Below the pieces are notes generated by a model. It was not told the origin of the DNA. It saw only the letters and a list, made by a program, of their open reading frames with translations, and did not search any database. This document shows positions 41,342-49,353 of a stretch of 64,000 nucleotides of DNA, piece after piece. Made by a program: the position numbers and the translations under genes. The DNA lies in the NCBI GenBank assembly GCA_017860295.1, contig JAFNAS010000008.1, positions 80,727 through 144,726 on the forward strand. The letters run 5' to 3'. The DNA comes from Bacteroidota bacterium. GTDB taxonomy: Bacteria; Bacteroidota; Bacteroidia; Bacteroidales; Paludibacteraceae. Each line of letters begins with the position of its first letter. The first letter of the stretch is position 1.

Positions 41342-43174
41342 CTACAAAAAGCGAAGTGCCACTTTTCCGCCGATCCACGATTTCAGGCAGGTATTGTTGC
41401 CCACAATGTTGTTGGTGAGCGTGTAGGGCGCGATTGAGGAGTAGGCTTGCTGGTTGGCCTCGCTGTTTTTATATACCAGCATATTGTAGGCAACTCCGAC
41501 GGCGACAGACAACCGGGAGGTGACTTTTCGGTCGATGCCGCAGTAAAGCTTGAAATGATTTCCGTTTTGCAGAAACGTGCTCGAAGTGGCAAACTGGCGC
41601 ACCGACAGATCGAAGTCGACAAGCATCTTCGGTGTCTTTCCCAACGACGTTCCGATGCCATAGCCCCACGTGAACAATCTGTCGGGTGTATGTTTGGTGG
41701 CAACTCCGGCTTCAAAGAAGGTGTGGAATCGCTGTACTCCCGATCGGTAGGCAATGGTGGCAAACGACGATTCGTCAATGGATGCTTCCAGTCGGTGATA
41801 GCCCGACCTCACATAGCTGAATAGTCCGAGAGGAATGCCTGAGCATGAATCGGCAATGTTTATAACTCCCAGTTGCAGGTTTTTTACGTGCCGGGCAATA
41901 TTAACTGCCGCAATTTGAACATTGCTTTTGCCTGCAATGTTAACCGCACCGGTAATTTGGGTTGTAGTGCTCTTCGGCGCAATATTTACCGCACCACTCA
42001 GCTGTACCGAAGATTCCTGCGCCATGTTGACCGCTCCTGAAATCTGCACTTTGCTTTCTTTTGCAATATTCATCGCTCCGCCCAACTGTACATCGGCTGT
42101 GTCGGTAGCGATATTTACTGCGCCCGATAGTTGAAGGGAGCTGTTTCGGGCAGAATTGAAAGCCCCTGCCACCTGCAGGGTTGCATTTTCAGATACGATG
42201 TTGGCTGCTCCTGCGGCTTGTACACCCGACGCGGTGCGTGCGACATTGAATGCTCCGGCTCCCTGAAATCCGGATACCGTTCCTCCGACAATATTTCCCG
42301 CTCCGGCAAGCTGGCAACCGCTGGCATTGGTACGCACTATATTGATAGCGCCGCCTACTTCAAATTTGCGGATGGCATAAACATAACCCACCGTAAGATT
42401 GAGCGAGACATCGTTTTGCGTGTTACCGGTCAGCAAGGCATTCGTACTCACCATTGGAAACAGCGAAAACTGTACTTTCCGGAAAATGGAATCGGTGAGG
42501 TTGGCCGTGTGGATTTTTAATTTACGGGGCAAAAGCCATTGTGGAATAAATTTAGATAAAGAGCTCTTTTTGCGACGGTTTTCATCTAAATTTAGAGTCA
42601 TCATGTGCAATGATGAACCGGACGATGCGGTTAACAGCAGGGTGTCGGCATAACCCTCCTTGCTGATCTGTAGGTTGGGAATAGGCTGTTTACGGGGAAC
42701 TTCGATGCGAAAATAGCCGTGTTGGTCTGTGATTGCCGATAATGTCATTCTCTTGTCGTACACACTGGCATCGGCCACTTGCCGTCCGGTTTTTCTGTCG
42801 AATACATACCCCTCCAGAACGGTCGTTTTTGTTGATTTGTGGTCGTTGAGCGGTTTCAGGATGATATATTTTCCCCGTGTAATATACCCTACCTGGTTGT
42901 CGAAAATTTCGTCCAAAACAATTTTTACCGGCTTGTTTGTCGCTTTTAGAGTGGTTGTCTTTTGCACATTGACGGTTTTTGTGCTGTACGAGAAAACGCA
43001 TCCCACCTGCTCCGATAGTTGATTCAGAATCTTTTCGATGGGTTGTTTGATTGCAGCCAATGTTACTCTGCGTTCAAGGTAGGAGTCGGATGTCGATTGG
43101 GCAGCGAGAAACTGCCATGAGGTTAGAAATAGGAGCGCGAAAAGTAGCTTTTTTCTGGTTGTAACTATCGACAT
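41342..43174 (-). CDS. STN + carboxypeptidase-regulatory + surface-repeat + barrel protein
   Basis: A 610-residue outer-membrane candidate. Signal peptide to about residue 25; STN (secretin/TonB short N-terminal) domain about 33-108 (VTLAAIKQPIEKILNQL, GCVFSY, ending GKYIILKP); carboxypeptidase-regulatory-like domain about 118-196 (LEGYVFDRKTGRQVADASVY); about twelve 14-16-residue repeats at 271-455 with core VQLSGAVNIA; C-terminal barrel-like strands 460-610 ending GGKVALRFL. STN domains of TonB receptors contact FecR anti-sigma factors, and FecR and ECF sigma genes lie directly upstream (5-bp gap), but no TonB box, plug or 22-strand barrel is present. Confidence 0.82.
   Translation of the reverse strand: MSIVTTRKKLLFALLFLTSWQFLAAQSTSDSYLERRVTLAAIKQPIEKILNQLSEQVGCVFSYSTKTVNVQKTTTLKATNKPVKIVLDEIFDNQVGYITRGKYIILKPLNDHKSTKTTVLEGYVFDRKTGRQVADASVYDKRMTLSAITDQHGYFRIEVPRKQPIPNLQISKEGYADTLLLTASSGSSLHMMTLNLDENRRKKSSLSKFIPQWLLPRKLKIHTANLTDSIFRKVQFSLFPMVSTNALLTGNTQNDVSLNLTVGYVYAIRKFEVGGAINIVRTNASGCQLAGAGNIVGGTVSGFQGAGAFNVARTASGVQAAGAANIVSENATLQVAGAFNSARNSSLQLSGAVNIATDTADVQLGGAMNIAKESKVQISGAVNMAQESSVQLSGAVNIAPKSTTTQITGAVNIAGKSNVQIAAVNIARHVKNLQLGVINIADSCSGIPLGLFSYVRSGYHRLEASIDESSFATIAYRSGVQRFHTFFEAGVATKHTPDRLFTWGYGIGTSLGKTPKMLVDFDLSVRQFATSSTFLQNGNHFKLYCGIDRKVTSRLSVAVGVAYNMLVYKNSEANQQAYSSIAPYTLTNNIVGNNTCLKSWIGGKVALRFL
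41810..42364 (-). repeat. Protein repeats, about 12 copies
   Basis: Coding repeats of 42-48 bp giving [VLT]-Q-[LIV]-[SAT]-G-A-x-N-I-A. Copies near the middle (residues 332-415) are most alike, as expected from recent duplication or gene conversion. Confidence 0.75.
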
Positions 43175-43179
43175 GTTTG

Positions 43180-44172
43180 TTAGCGTAAAATATATCCGTT
43201 GCCGGATTTGGTAAGTTGTAATCCCAACGTCTCCGACAGTACGGATGCCATAGCATCGATGCGTTCATTATCAAAGGTAACGGTAATTGTATTTGTTCCA
43301 ATAAGAGGATCTTTGATTGTAATGGCACCGGGATAGACGGCATTTATCTCTTTTACAGCTTCGCTCAAAGGGGTATCCATAAATACGAACCGGTGTGTTT
43401 TGTAAGCATCGACATTGGGGTTGAGCATCGCCAGTTTGCGGAATTTTTTTGTTTGGTTATCGAAAATACCGGTTTCTCCCTGCCTGAGTGTAATGCCCGA
43501 TTGATCCGTCGTAAAGAAGATCACCTCTCCTGTTTGCACAAAAACCTCTATTGTAGGGTTACCGGGGCGTGCTTTTACATTGAATGAGGTGCCGATGTCT
43601 TTAATTTGCGTCTCTCCGGCTTTGATTATCAATTGCTCCTCTTTCGCATGTTTTACCTGAATAAAGGCTTCGCCCGACAGTTGCAGCTCTTTTGTTTTCT
43701 TCTTTTTGTTTTCCGTTACGGCTATCGTAGTTTGACGGTTGAGGCATACCTGCACATTATCGCCGATGGTTTTGTTGACCGAAATGTCCGCAGAAGCAAT
43801 GCTGTACTGCATGGTGTTTTTCTCCGAAAGCGACCAGAAATGGTAGCCTAACGAGGCAAACCCCAACACGAGAACGAAGACCGCGGCCACTTTCATCCAT
43901 GTCGATTGCATTCGGGGAAATGAGCGCGGTTTTGCAGGCACGGAGTCGATGGCTTGGGCTTTTACTTTCTCCCATGCCTTCGCCTTGTCAACCTTTACAT
44001 ATTGGCACGAAGAGGCCGCTTTGTCGTTTAGCCACTTCACCTGCTCCACATAGCGCTTGTTGGCATCGTCCAGAGCCATCCATTCGTTCAACAGACGAAT
44101 ATCTTCTGGCGATGCTTCGTTTGCAAGGAATCGTGCAATAATGGGGTCAATATGTGTATCTTCTGCAATCAA
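43180..44172 (-). CDS. FecR-type anti-sigma factor
   Basis: A 330-residue FecR family protein. The cytoplasmic N-terminus (1-85) has IIARFLANEASPEDIRLLNEWMALD and WLNDKA, a sigma-binding helical domain; one membrane helix spans about 96-113 (VAAVFVLVLGFASLGYHF); the periplasmic FecR domain follows (TIGDNVQVCLNRQTTIAV, ELQLSGEAFIQVKH, DIGTSFNVKARPGNPTIEVFVQTGEV), and a C-terminal DUF4974-type domain (FMDTPLSEAVKEINAVYPGAI) that meets the STN domain in TonB systems. It sits 12 bp after the ECF sigma gene and 5 bp before the STN gene. Confidence 0.92.
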   Translation of the reverse strand: MIAEDTHIDPIIARFLANEASPEDIRLLNEWMALDDANKRYVEQVKWLNDKAASSCQYVKVDKAKAWEKVKAQAIDSVPAKPRSFPRMQSTWMKVAAVFVLVLGFASLGYHFWSLSEKNTMQYSIASADISVNKTIGDNVQVCLNRQTTIAVTENKKKKTKELQLSGEAFIQVKHAKEEQLIIKAGETQIKDIGTSFNVKARPGNPTIEVFVQTGEVIFFTTDQSGITLRQGETGIFDNQTKKFRKLAMLNPNVDAYKTHRFVFMDTPLSEAVKEINAVYPGAITIKDPLIGTNTITVTFDNERIDAMASVLSETLGLQLTKSGNGYILR

Positions 44173-44184
44173 TGAATCGATAAA

Positions 44185-44760
44185 TTAAAAGTAAGAAAGT
44201 AATAGCCATATAAGCAACGGTAAATAATCGGATAGTTCGGTGCGCATGATGCGTAACGCTTTTCCCATATGATTCTCCACCGTTTTTACCGACAGGTTCA
44301 GTTGCGCGGCAATTTCGGCATACGACAGATTCTCGAACCGGCTTAGCGTAAACACCATCCTGCATTGCTGAGGCAACGATTCCACCGCGATACGGATCTT
44401 TTCGGCCAGTTCTTTTTCGATCATGCGCTGATAACCGTCGGGCGCTTCCACGTTGTTCTGATAGGTGATATATTCGAAATGGGACTGTTTTACCCGGTCG
44501 TGTTTTATTTTATTGAGGCACTGATTGTGCACTGCCTGATACAGATACGATTTTACCGAAATCTGAATATCCAGCTTGTCTCGCTTTTCCCAAAGTGTAA
44601 TAAACGTGGATTGGACAACCTCTTCCGATTCGTCTATATCGTCGAGAAAAGAGTTGGCATAGTTGCACAAACGCTCGTAGTAATCGTCGAACAATTGTTC
44701 GAAGACTACCGAATCACCTTGTCGCAACGCCGCTACAATGTCTTTTCTCGGTTCAATCAC
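44185..44760 (-). CDS. ECF RNA polymerase sigma factor (Bacteroidota FecI-like)
   Basis: A 191-residue ECF sigma factor. Region 2 is FEQLFDDYYERLCNYANSFLDDIDESEEVVQSTFITLWEKRD with core-binding and -10 recognition; region 4 is LPQQCRMVFTLSRFENLSYAEIAAQLNLSVKTVENHMGKALRIMR, a helix-turn-helix for -35 recognition. The hydrophobic C-terminal tail (YLPLLIWLLLSYF) is common in this group. It heads the sigma-FecR-STN-repeat cluster. Its own promoter is a housekeeping type (44825-44855), so it is not solely self-activated. Confidence 0.94.
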   Translation of the reverse strand: MIEPRKDIVAALRQGDSVVFEQLFDDYYERLCNYANSFLDDIDESEEVVQSTFITLWEKRDKLDIQISVKSYLYQAVHNQCLNKIKHDRVKQSHFEYITYQNNVEAPDGYQRMIEKELAEKIRIAVESLPQQCRMVFTLSRFENLSYAEIAAQLNLSVKTVENHMGKALRIMRTELSDYLPLLIWLLLSYF

Positions 44761-44824
44761 GCTGAATGTCGGTTACTTTATGATCGTAATAGTCTGCTTT
44801 GAACAGATAATCATATTTTTTTTG

Positions 44825-44855
44825 CAAAGGTACATATTAACGATTGCGACACAAA
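44825..44855 (-). promoter_or_regulatory. Promoter of the ECF sigma operon
   Basis: On the minus strand TTTG (44852-44855), 19-nt spacer, then TACCTTTG (44825-44832): a full consensus. The leader is about 58 nt. Confidence 0.75.
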
Positions 44856-45387
44856 AAATGGAAGTTCCTTTTCTACTATGACAACCGCAGATGTTTTTAC
44901 CCCTACTGATTGTTGTTATTTTTTCTTTGTGCCACAACTTCGTGTGCACTTTCGCTTGACCGGATGAAATACTGTTGAAAAAAAGAACTATTTGTGCTTC
45001 ATTTTCAACTTGTTTTATCGTTGTTTTTTACTTAACTTCCGATGGCTAAAAAACTATTAATCAATAACAAATACTGATTGTATTTTTCGGAATAGCGCTG
45101 TCGGTTACGGCAGGGTGGAAGCGTGTCGCAGAAACAGACTTTTACGATGTTGCTTTGCTGAAAGTTGAATCGATATTATTGTATTTTTTTATGATTGCAA
45201 GCCGGTTACTGTGCGATAGTTGAAAGCCGTCATTATAGTCTGAGTTTTCTGACAAAATCTCTCTGTTTGAAAAAAGAAGGGGAAAAATAGCGGGGTTACC
45301 CGGTATATTTTACTGTCGGAAAATCGAAAACAAGAAATAGCAATCAATCATAAAACCTAATTCTCAACTAAATAAACTTGAAACAAC
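44856..45387. other. Gene-poor stretch between the sigma and esterase promoters
   Basis: About 530 bp with no intact gene. It holds the frameshifted NVEALA-like remnant (45042-45223). I see no consensus promoter for the esterase gene at 45388; an A/T-rich tract and TATTTTACTG near 45305-45318 are the nearest candidates. An ECF-specific promoter could be here but cannot be recognised from one copy. Confidence 0.5.
45042..45223 (+). pseudogene. NVEALA-like secreted peptide gene, frameshifted
   Basis: ATG at 45042 opens MAKKLLINNKY and meets TGA at 45075; a different frame continues at 45074 with LIVFFGIALSVTAGWKRVA, then TDFYDVALLKVESI and ends at TGA 45221-45223. Read together this has the plan of Bacteroidota NVEALA peptides: Lys-rich start, hydrophobic helix, A-G-W, acidic spacer, and D-x-A-L-x-x-V-E-x-[LI] in place of DLALANVEALA. 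The break and the missing Cys-rich tail indicate decay, unless a short frameshift is programmed. Confidence 0.45.
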
Positions 45388-46953
45388 ATGAAACACAAAT
45401 TCACGCTGGTGGTGTTGTTGCTGATGCTCTCTGTCGGCTTCATAAACGCGCAGCAGCCCACTCCGGTAAAAACCACGGATGGGACGGTACAAGGAACGTT
45501 TGAAGATGGGTTGACGGTGTACAAGGGAATTCCTTTTGCAGCACCTCCTGTCGGCGATCTTCGCTGGAAGGCTCCTCAGCCTGTTGCTAAATGGAAAGGT
45601 GTAAAACAAACTGTCAAATTTGCTCCCGGACCGATACAGGGCGGAAATCCACCTTCGGGGAAAAGCGAGGACTGCCTCTACCTGAACGTCTGGACTCCGG
45701 CGAAAACGGCAAAAGAAAAAGTTCCGGTATTCGTATGGATTTATGGCGGAGGTTTTGGAGCCGGAGCGACATCCGAATGGCCTTACAGCGGTGAAAACCT
45801 GGCGAAGAAGGGCGTTGTCTTGGTCAGTATCGCTTATCGGGTGGGGCAACTGGGCTTCTTTGCTCACTCCGAACTGAGCGCCGAAAACCCGAATCATGTC
45901 TCCGGCAATTACGGATTGCTCGATATGATTGCCGGTTTGAAATGGATTAAGAAGAATATCGCTGCATTCGGCGGCGACCCCAATAAAGTGACCATTTTCG
46001 GCGAATCGGCCGGTGGTATAGCTGTCAGCATGTTGTGCGCTTCGCCCCAGGCAAAAGGATTGTTTACCGGCGCTATTTCAGAAAGCGGTGGATCGTTCGG
46101 CCCTTCGCGTCAAACGATAACCTATCCCGGCGAGAACATGAAACGGTTGAAAGATGCCGAACGGGATGGAGCTACTTACATGAAGAATGCCGGTGTTTCA
46201 TCTATAGCCGAACTGCGTAAAATTGCGCCTGATAAATTACCTGCCAGCCGTGGTTTGGGCATGTTCTGGCCCATTGTGGATGGATATGTAATTCCCGACG
46301 ATCAGCATAAACTCTATGAAGCCGGTAAGTATAACGATGTGGCTATCTTGGTGGGTTATAACTCCGACGAAGGTGCCAGTTTTTCTCCTCCCAGAACACC
46401 GCAGGACTACATCAACGGCGTGAAAACCCGGTACGGTAAATTTGCCGATGCGTTGATCAAAGCATATCCGGTAGGTGAAACTACAGTTCCGAAAACAGCC
46501 CGTGATTTGGCGCGCGATGCCGCGTTCGGATGGCAAACATGGAGTTGGGCTCGCTTGCAGGCACAAACCGGAAAATCGAAAGTGTTCTACTACTATTTCG
46601 ATCAACATCCCGATTATCCGGAAGGATCGCCCCGGGCCGGTGTCGGTTCTCCTCACGGACAAGAGGTGGCTTACGTGTTCAAACACCTCGATCCCAAAAA
46701 TCCCCAGACATCCAAAACCGATCTGGAGATTTCGGAAGCAATGGCTACCTACTGGACCAATTTTGCAAAATACGGCGATCCCAATGGTGCCGGATTGCCT
46801 CATTGGCCTGCATTCAGCGATGCCACTCCGGTGCTGATGTATTTTCAGCAGACTCCCCACACAGGACCGGTGCCCAGTGCCGAATCGTTGAAAGTGCTCG
46901 ATTCGTACTTCGAATGGCGCCGCACACCGGAAGGCGCCGCCTGGGCTAACTAA
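45388..46953 (+). CDS. Type B carboxylesterase
   Basis: A 521-residue exported alpha/beta-hydrolase of the carboxylesterase type B family (signal MKHKFTLVVLLLMLSVGFINAQ). The nucleophile is S207 in FGESAGG, the oxyanion-hole motif is WIYGGGFGAG, SEDCLYLNVW is the family signature, the acid is in YNSDEGASF and the His in SPHGQEVAYVF. Secreted enzymes of this type hydrolyse esters, in Bacteroidota perhaps acyl groups on plant glycans; the substrate here is not shown. It stands alone between two gene remnants. Confidence 0.92.
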   Translation: MKHKFTLVVLLLMLSVGFINAQQPTPVKTTDGTVQGTFEDGLTVYKGIPFAAPPVGDLRWKAPQPVAKWKGVKQTVKFAPGPIQGGNPPSGKSEDCLYLNVWTPAKTAKEKVPVFVWIYGGGFGAGATSEWPYSGENLAKKGVVLVSIAYRVGQLGFFAHSELSAENPNHVSGNYGLLDMIAGLKWIKKNIAAFGGDPNKVTIFGESAGGIAVSMLCASPQAKGLFTGAISESGGSFGPSRQTITYPGENMKRLKDAERDGATYMKNAGVSSIAELRKIAPDKLPASRGLGMFWPIVDGYVIPDDQHKLYEAGKYNDVAILVGYNSDEGASFSPPRTPQDYINGVKTRYGKFADALIKAYPVGETTVPKTARDLARDAAFGWQTWSWARLQAQTGKSKVFYYYFDQHPDYPEGSPRAGVGSPHGQEVAYVFKHLDPKNPQTSKTDLEISEAMATYWTNFAKYGDPNGAGLPHWPAFSDATPVLMYFQQTPHTGPVPSAESLKVLDSYFEWRRTPEGAAWAN

Positions 46954-47046
46954 TCAACTGTTAGTCGGTAATTGGTAGAATATTAATTCACCGTGATGAA
47001 GTGTGCCAGGAAAGTTCCATTGATTGATTTTTGAATAATTGGTCAG

Positions 47047-47616
47047 ATGATAAAAACAACGCAATTAATTTTCGTTACACTTTTATGGGTGATAACAATG
47101 TTCCCCTTTGCTGCTGTTCAGGCACAAGAGACCATTGATGTTGGCAAAACGGGGTGAGAGGTCAAGCGTCCGGTGATTGCCGGGGCGTGTGACAGCGGCT
47201 GTCCGTGGGGCGAACTGGGTGATTTTGTGCAGGAGTCGATGAAACCGTACGGCTATTCGGTTCTTATTTGTCGCAATTGCAACCGGTTATACGGTCCCAG
47301 ACTTGTTTCTACGCACGATTACCCGCCGCCATTGGATGAAGCGAATCTGGAAGATGGAGTCAATGTACGTCTCAACGCGCGTGTCGATTTCGGATTGACA
47401 TCCAGTACCATGTTGAGTTCGGCGTATCGTGGATTGAGCCAAAGAGATTTATAAAAATCTTCGTTGAAATGGTTTATCCGGATTTACACCTATGATCCGA
47501 AAACAGTCTGGCAGAATTTCGGTGTGCCGCTTCATCCCGGTGCCGAAAAATATTACAGCGAAGCCGGATATATAAATTGTTCCGGAATATTACAAACAAG
47601 GCTGACTCTTAACTAA
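47047..47616 (+). pseudogene. TAXI-type TRAP solute-binding protein, decayed
   Basis: ATG at 47047 starts a signal peptide (MIKTTQLIFVTLLWVITMFPFAAVQA), then a TGA at 47155-47157 interrupts GKTG-stop-EVKRPVIAGACDSGCPWGELGDFVQ in the same frame; the reading continues to ARVDFGLTSSTMLSSAYRG, the TAXI AxG region, and stops at 47452. A second frame from 47470 has TYDPKTVWQNFGVPLHPGAEKYYSEAGYI, the C-terminal HPGA block. About 200 residues between these parts are missing. So one nonsense codon, one frame change and a large internal deletion. Intact members bind solutes for TRAP transporters or act alone. Confidence 0.65.
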
Positions 47617-47630
47617 AAGAGTCAGCCTTG
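47597..47630. terminator. Perfect 14-bp hairpin, probable terminator
   Basis: 47597-47610 pairs with 47617-47630 with no mismatch and a 6-nt loop. T runs are weak on both sides (TTGTAAT; TTGTTTG), so strength is uncertain. It lies between the TAXI remnant and the convergent PspC gene. Confidence 0.6.
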
Positions 47631-47657
47631 TAATATAGATAGTCCAGTTCGCTGCAA

Positions 47658-48770
47658 TTATAACCAGGAAAACCAATGCAGATAGGCGAATTGCGAGCTG
47701 AGGCTAACTAATAAAAACAGCCCGGCCAGCCACAAAAGCAGCGCAACCCATTTGGAAGTGGAAGAGAGATGTACATCGCCGGATAGTATGTTAACCGCAA
47801 TGTAGAACAGTAAGAACACCGGCACTCCAATCAACAGTAACAATGCCAGTAGAACCATGGCTATGTTACCGGTTGTTAGAAAATAGGTGCCTACAGCCTC
47901 GTTTGTCATGTGTATGAAGAACCAGTTTGGCTCTATCAATGAAAGAATTAGTGCGATAACCAATCCAATAACGACAATAGCTCCGGCCAACCCGACAACC
48001 CCGGCAATGAAAGCGAAAACTCCTTTAAAAAATCCATGAGCCACCCTTGTAGTAGTGTTGGCAACATCATGTACATTATGCTGAAAATCTTTAGAATTAA
48101 CATAATCGCCTATTTTACTCGCGTTTGCTTTAATTTGCTCTTTTTTTTTATCAATATTTTCGGGACTTACATAATTCTGTAATCGTTCTTTTACTTTGTT
48201 GGCTTCGGCCTTGATATTTTCTATTGTTACGTCAATCCCGTGCATCTCCATGCGTTGTGCTGTAGTTTCGGCCTTGGGAATGACCAACCACAATACAAGA
48301 TAAATAGGAATAATGGTTCCTACGCCAAAGATCACCAGAAGAGCAAAAATAATACGGAGCCATACCACATCCATGTTTAGGTAGATGGCAAAACCGCTCA
48401 GCACCCCTCCCAATATCGCTTTTTCGGGATCTCGGTAAATACGTTTGGATGTTGTCCGATATTTGCTTTCGGACTCTTTGGTGCTTTTTTCGGTAGTAGT
48501 TTCGTTTTCATCACCGTAATCGGACGGATGTCCCATGATGGAAATAATCTCTTCGACCAAGCCGATGGTTACCACCTGAGCTGATTTGTGGAGCCGTTCG
48601 GTAAACAATTCGGCAACGCGGGCTTCAATGTCATTCATTATTTCGTTTTGTCCGTTTTCCTCCTGTAAATGTTGTGACACGGCATTGAAATATTCACTCA
48701 GTGCTTGGTAAGCATCTTCATCAATTTGAAACACAGTACAGTTCAGATTGATTGTAATCGTCTTTTTCAT
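47658..48770 (-). CDS. PspC domain membrane protein
   Basis: A 370-residue membrane protein. The N-terminal 80 residues (TINLNCTVFQIDEDAYQALSEYFNAVSQHL) form a cytoplasmic helical domain; PspC follows (about 108-168, KRIYRDPEKAILGGVLSGFAIYLNMDVVWLRII, two helices); a long Lys-rich linker (185-235) leads to three or four more membrane helices (about 243-365). PspC proteins take part in envelope-stress responses in other phyla; the link to the PadR regulator gene just upstream is the best clue here. A 9-A tract on the coding strand lies at codons 208-210. Confidence 0.88.
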   Translation of the reverse strand: MKKTITINLNCTVFQIDEDAYQALSEYFNAVSQHLQEENGQNEIMNDIEARVAELFTERLHKSAQVVTIGLVEEIISIMGHPSDYGDENETTTEKSTKESESKYRTTSKRIYRDPEKAILGGVLSGFAIYLNMDVVWLRIIFALLVIFGVGTIIPIYLVLWLVIPKAETTAQRMEMHGIDVTIENIKAEANKVKERLQNYVSPENIDKKKEQIKANASKIGDYVNSKDFQHNVHDVANTTTRVAHGFFKGVFAFIAGVVGLAGAIVVIGLVIALILSLIEPNWFFIHMTNEAVGTYFLTTGNIAMVLLALLLLIGVPVFLLFYIAVNILSGDVHLSSTSKWVALLLWLAGLFLLVSLSSQFAYLHWFSWL

Positions 48771-48833
48771 AATGATTTAATGTTTTGGAAAAGCTCTTCC
48801 TGCTTTGTATTTGTTACAAATTTAGTTCTTATT

Positions 48834-49169
48834 TCAGCTCTTGGTTTGATTTCGGATAGAATTGATCGTATCCGTCAGTTCATCCCATGCTTTTTCAAGT
48901 TCGCCCAGAAAGTTGCGGCCTTGCTCTGTTAGGGAGTAATATTTACGGGGTGGTCCCTGGCTCGACTCTTCCCATTGATAGGAGAGAAGCTCGCTGTTTT
49001 TAAGCCGTGTAAGTAGCGGATAGAGCGTGCCTTCAACAACAATAATTTGTGCTTCCTTCAGTGAAGCAATTATATCCGGGGCATACGCAGGTTTGTTGTC
49101 CAGAAGAAGCAGAATGCAGTATTCCAGAATTCCTTTGCGCATTTGCGATTTTACATTTTCAGCAGTCAT
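48834..49169 (-). CDS. PadR family regulator
   Basis: A 111-residue PadR-type winged helix: QMRKGILEYCILLLLDNKPAYAPDIIASL (helices 1-2), VVEGTLYPLLTRLKNSELLSYQW (recognition helix with the family EGTLYPLLxRL motif), EESSQGPPRKYYSLTEQGRNFL (wing with PRKYY), and a C-terminal dimer helix. The ATG at 49169 is 18 nt after the -7 box; an upstream extension of 85 residues covers the promoter and inverted repeat, so it is rejected. The PspC gene follows by 63 bp and is likely co-transcribed, as in many Bacteroidota. Confidence 0.92.
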   Translation of the reverse strand: MTAENVKSQMRKGILEYCILLLLDNKPAYAPDIIASLKEAQIIVVEGTLYPLLTRLKNSELLSYQWEESSQGPPRKYYSLTEQGRNFLGELEKAWDELTDTINSIRNQTKS

Positions 49170-49187
49170 GTTGTCCTTATTTTGTTG

Positions 49188-49195
49188 CAAAGATA
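49188..49195 (-). promoter_or_regulatory. -7 box of padR-pspC
   Basis: The minus strand reads TATCTTTG, 18 nt before the padR start codon. Confidence 0.65.
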
Positions 49196-49202
49196 ATGTA
49201 AA

Positions 49203-49233
49203 ATATAGTACTATGCAATACATAGAACTATAT
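49203..49233 (-). promoter_or_regulatory. Inverted repeat, candidate PadR operator
   Basis: Thirteen-base arms ATATAGTACTATG (49203-49215) and CATAGAACTATAT (49221-49233) match except at one position, with a 5-nt spacer. The repeat begins 7 nt upstream of the -7 box and covers the -33 region. Confidence 0.6.
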
Positions 49234-49337
49234 TTTTTTGAGGAAATAAAAAAATAGAGAATAATGGGGGATTGTAAAACTTTGCAAAATATTGTTTGAA
49301 TCTCACAAAAGCACTTGCTTTGCTCATTTATTATGTA

Positions 49338-49345
49338 TAATTTTG
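49338..49345 (+). promoter_or_regulatory. -7 box of argR-GNAT-argG
   Basis: TAATTTTG, 26 nt before the argR ATG. TTTG at 49319-49322 is a -33 candidate with a short 15-nt spacer. Confidence 0.6.
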
Positions 49346-49353
49346 CGTCCACA

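Noticed and set aside
40081..44760. SusC/SusD polysaccharide utilisation locus
   Set aside because: The ECF sigma and FecR genes suggest it, but no TonB receptor, SusD lipoprotein or glycoside hydrolase is present; the STN protein is far too short for SusC.
47155..47157. Recoded TGA (selenocysteine or readthrough)
   Set aside because: No hairpin of the needed type is apparent after it, and the same gene also has a frame change and a large deletion, so decay is simpler.
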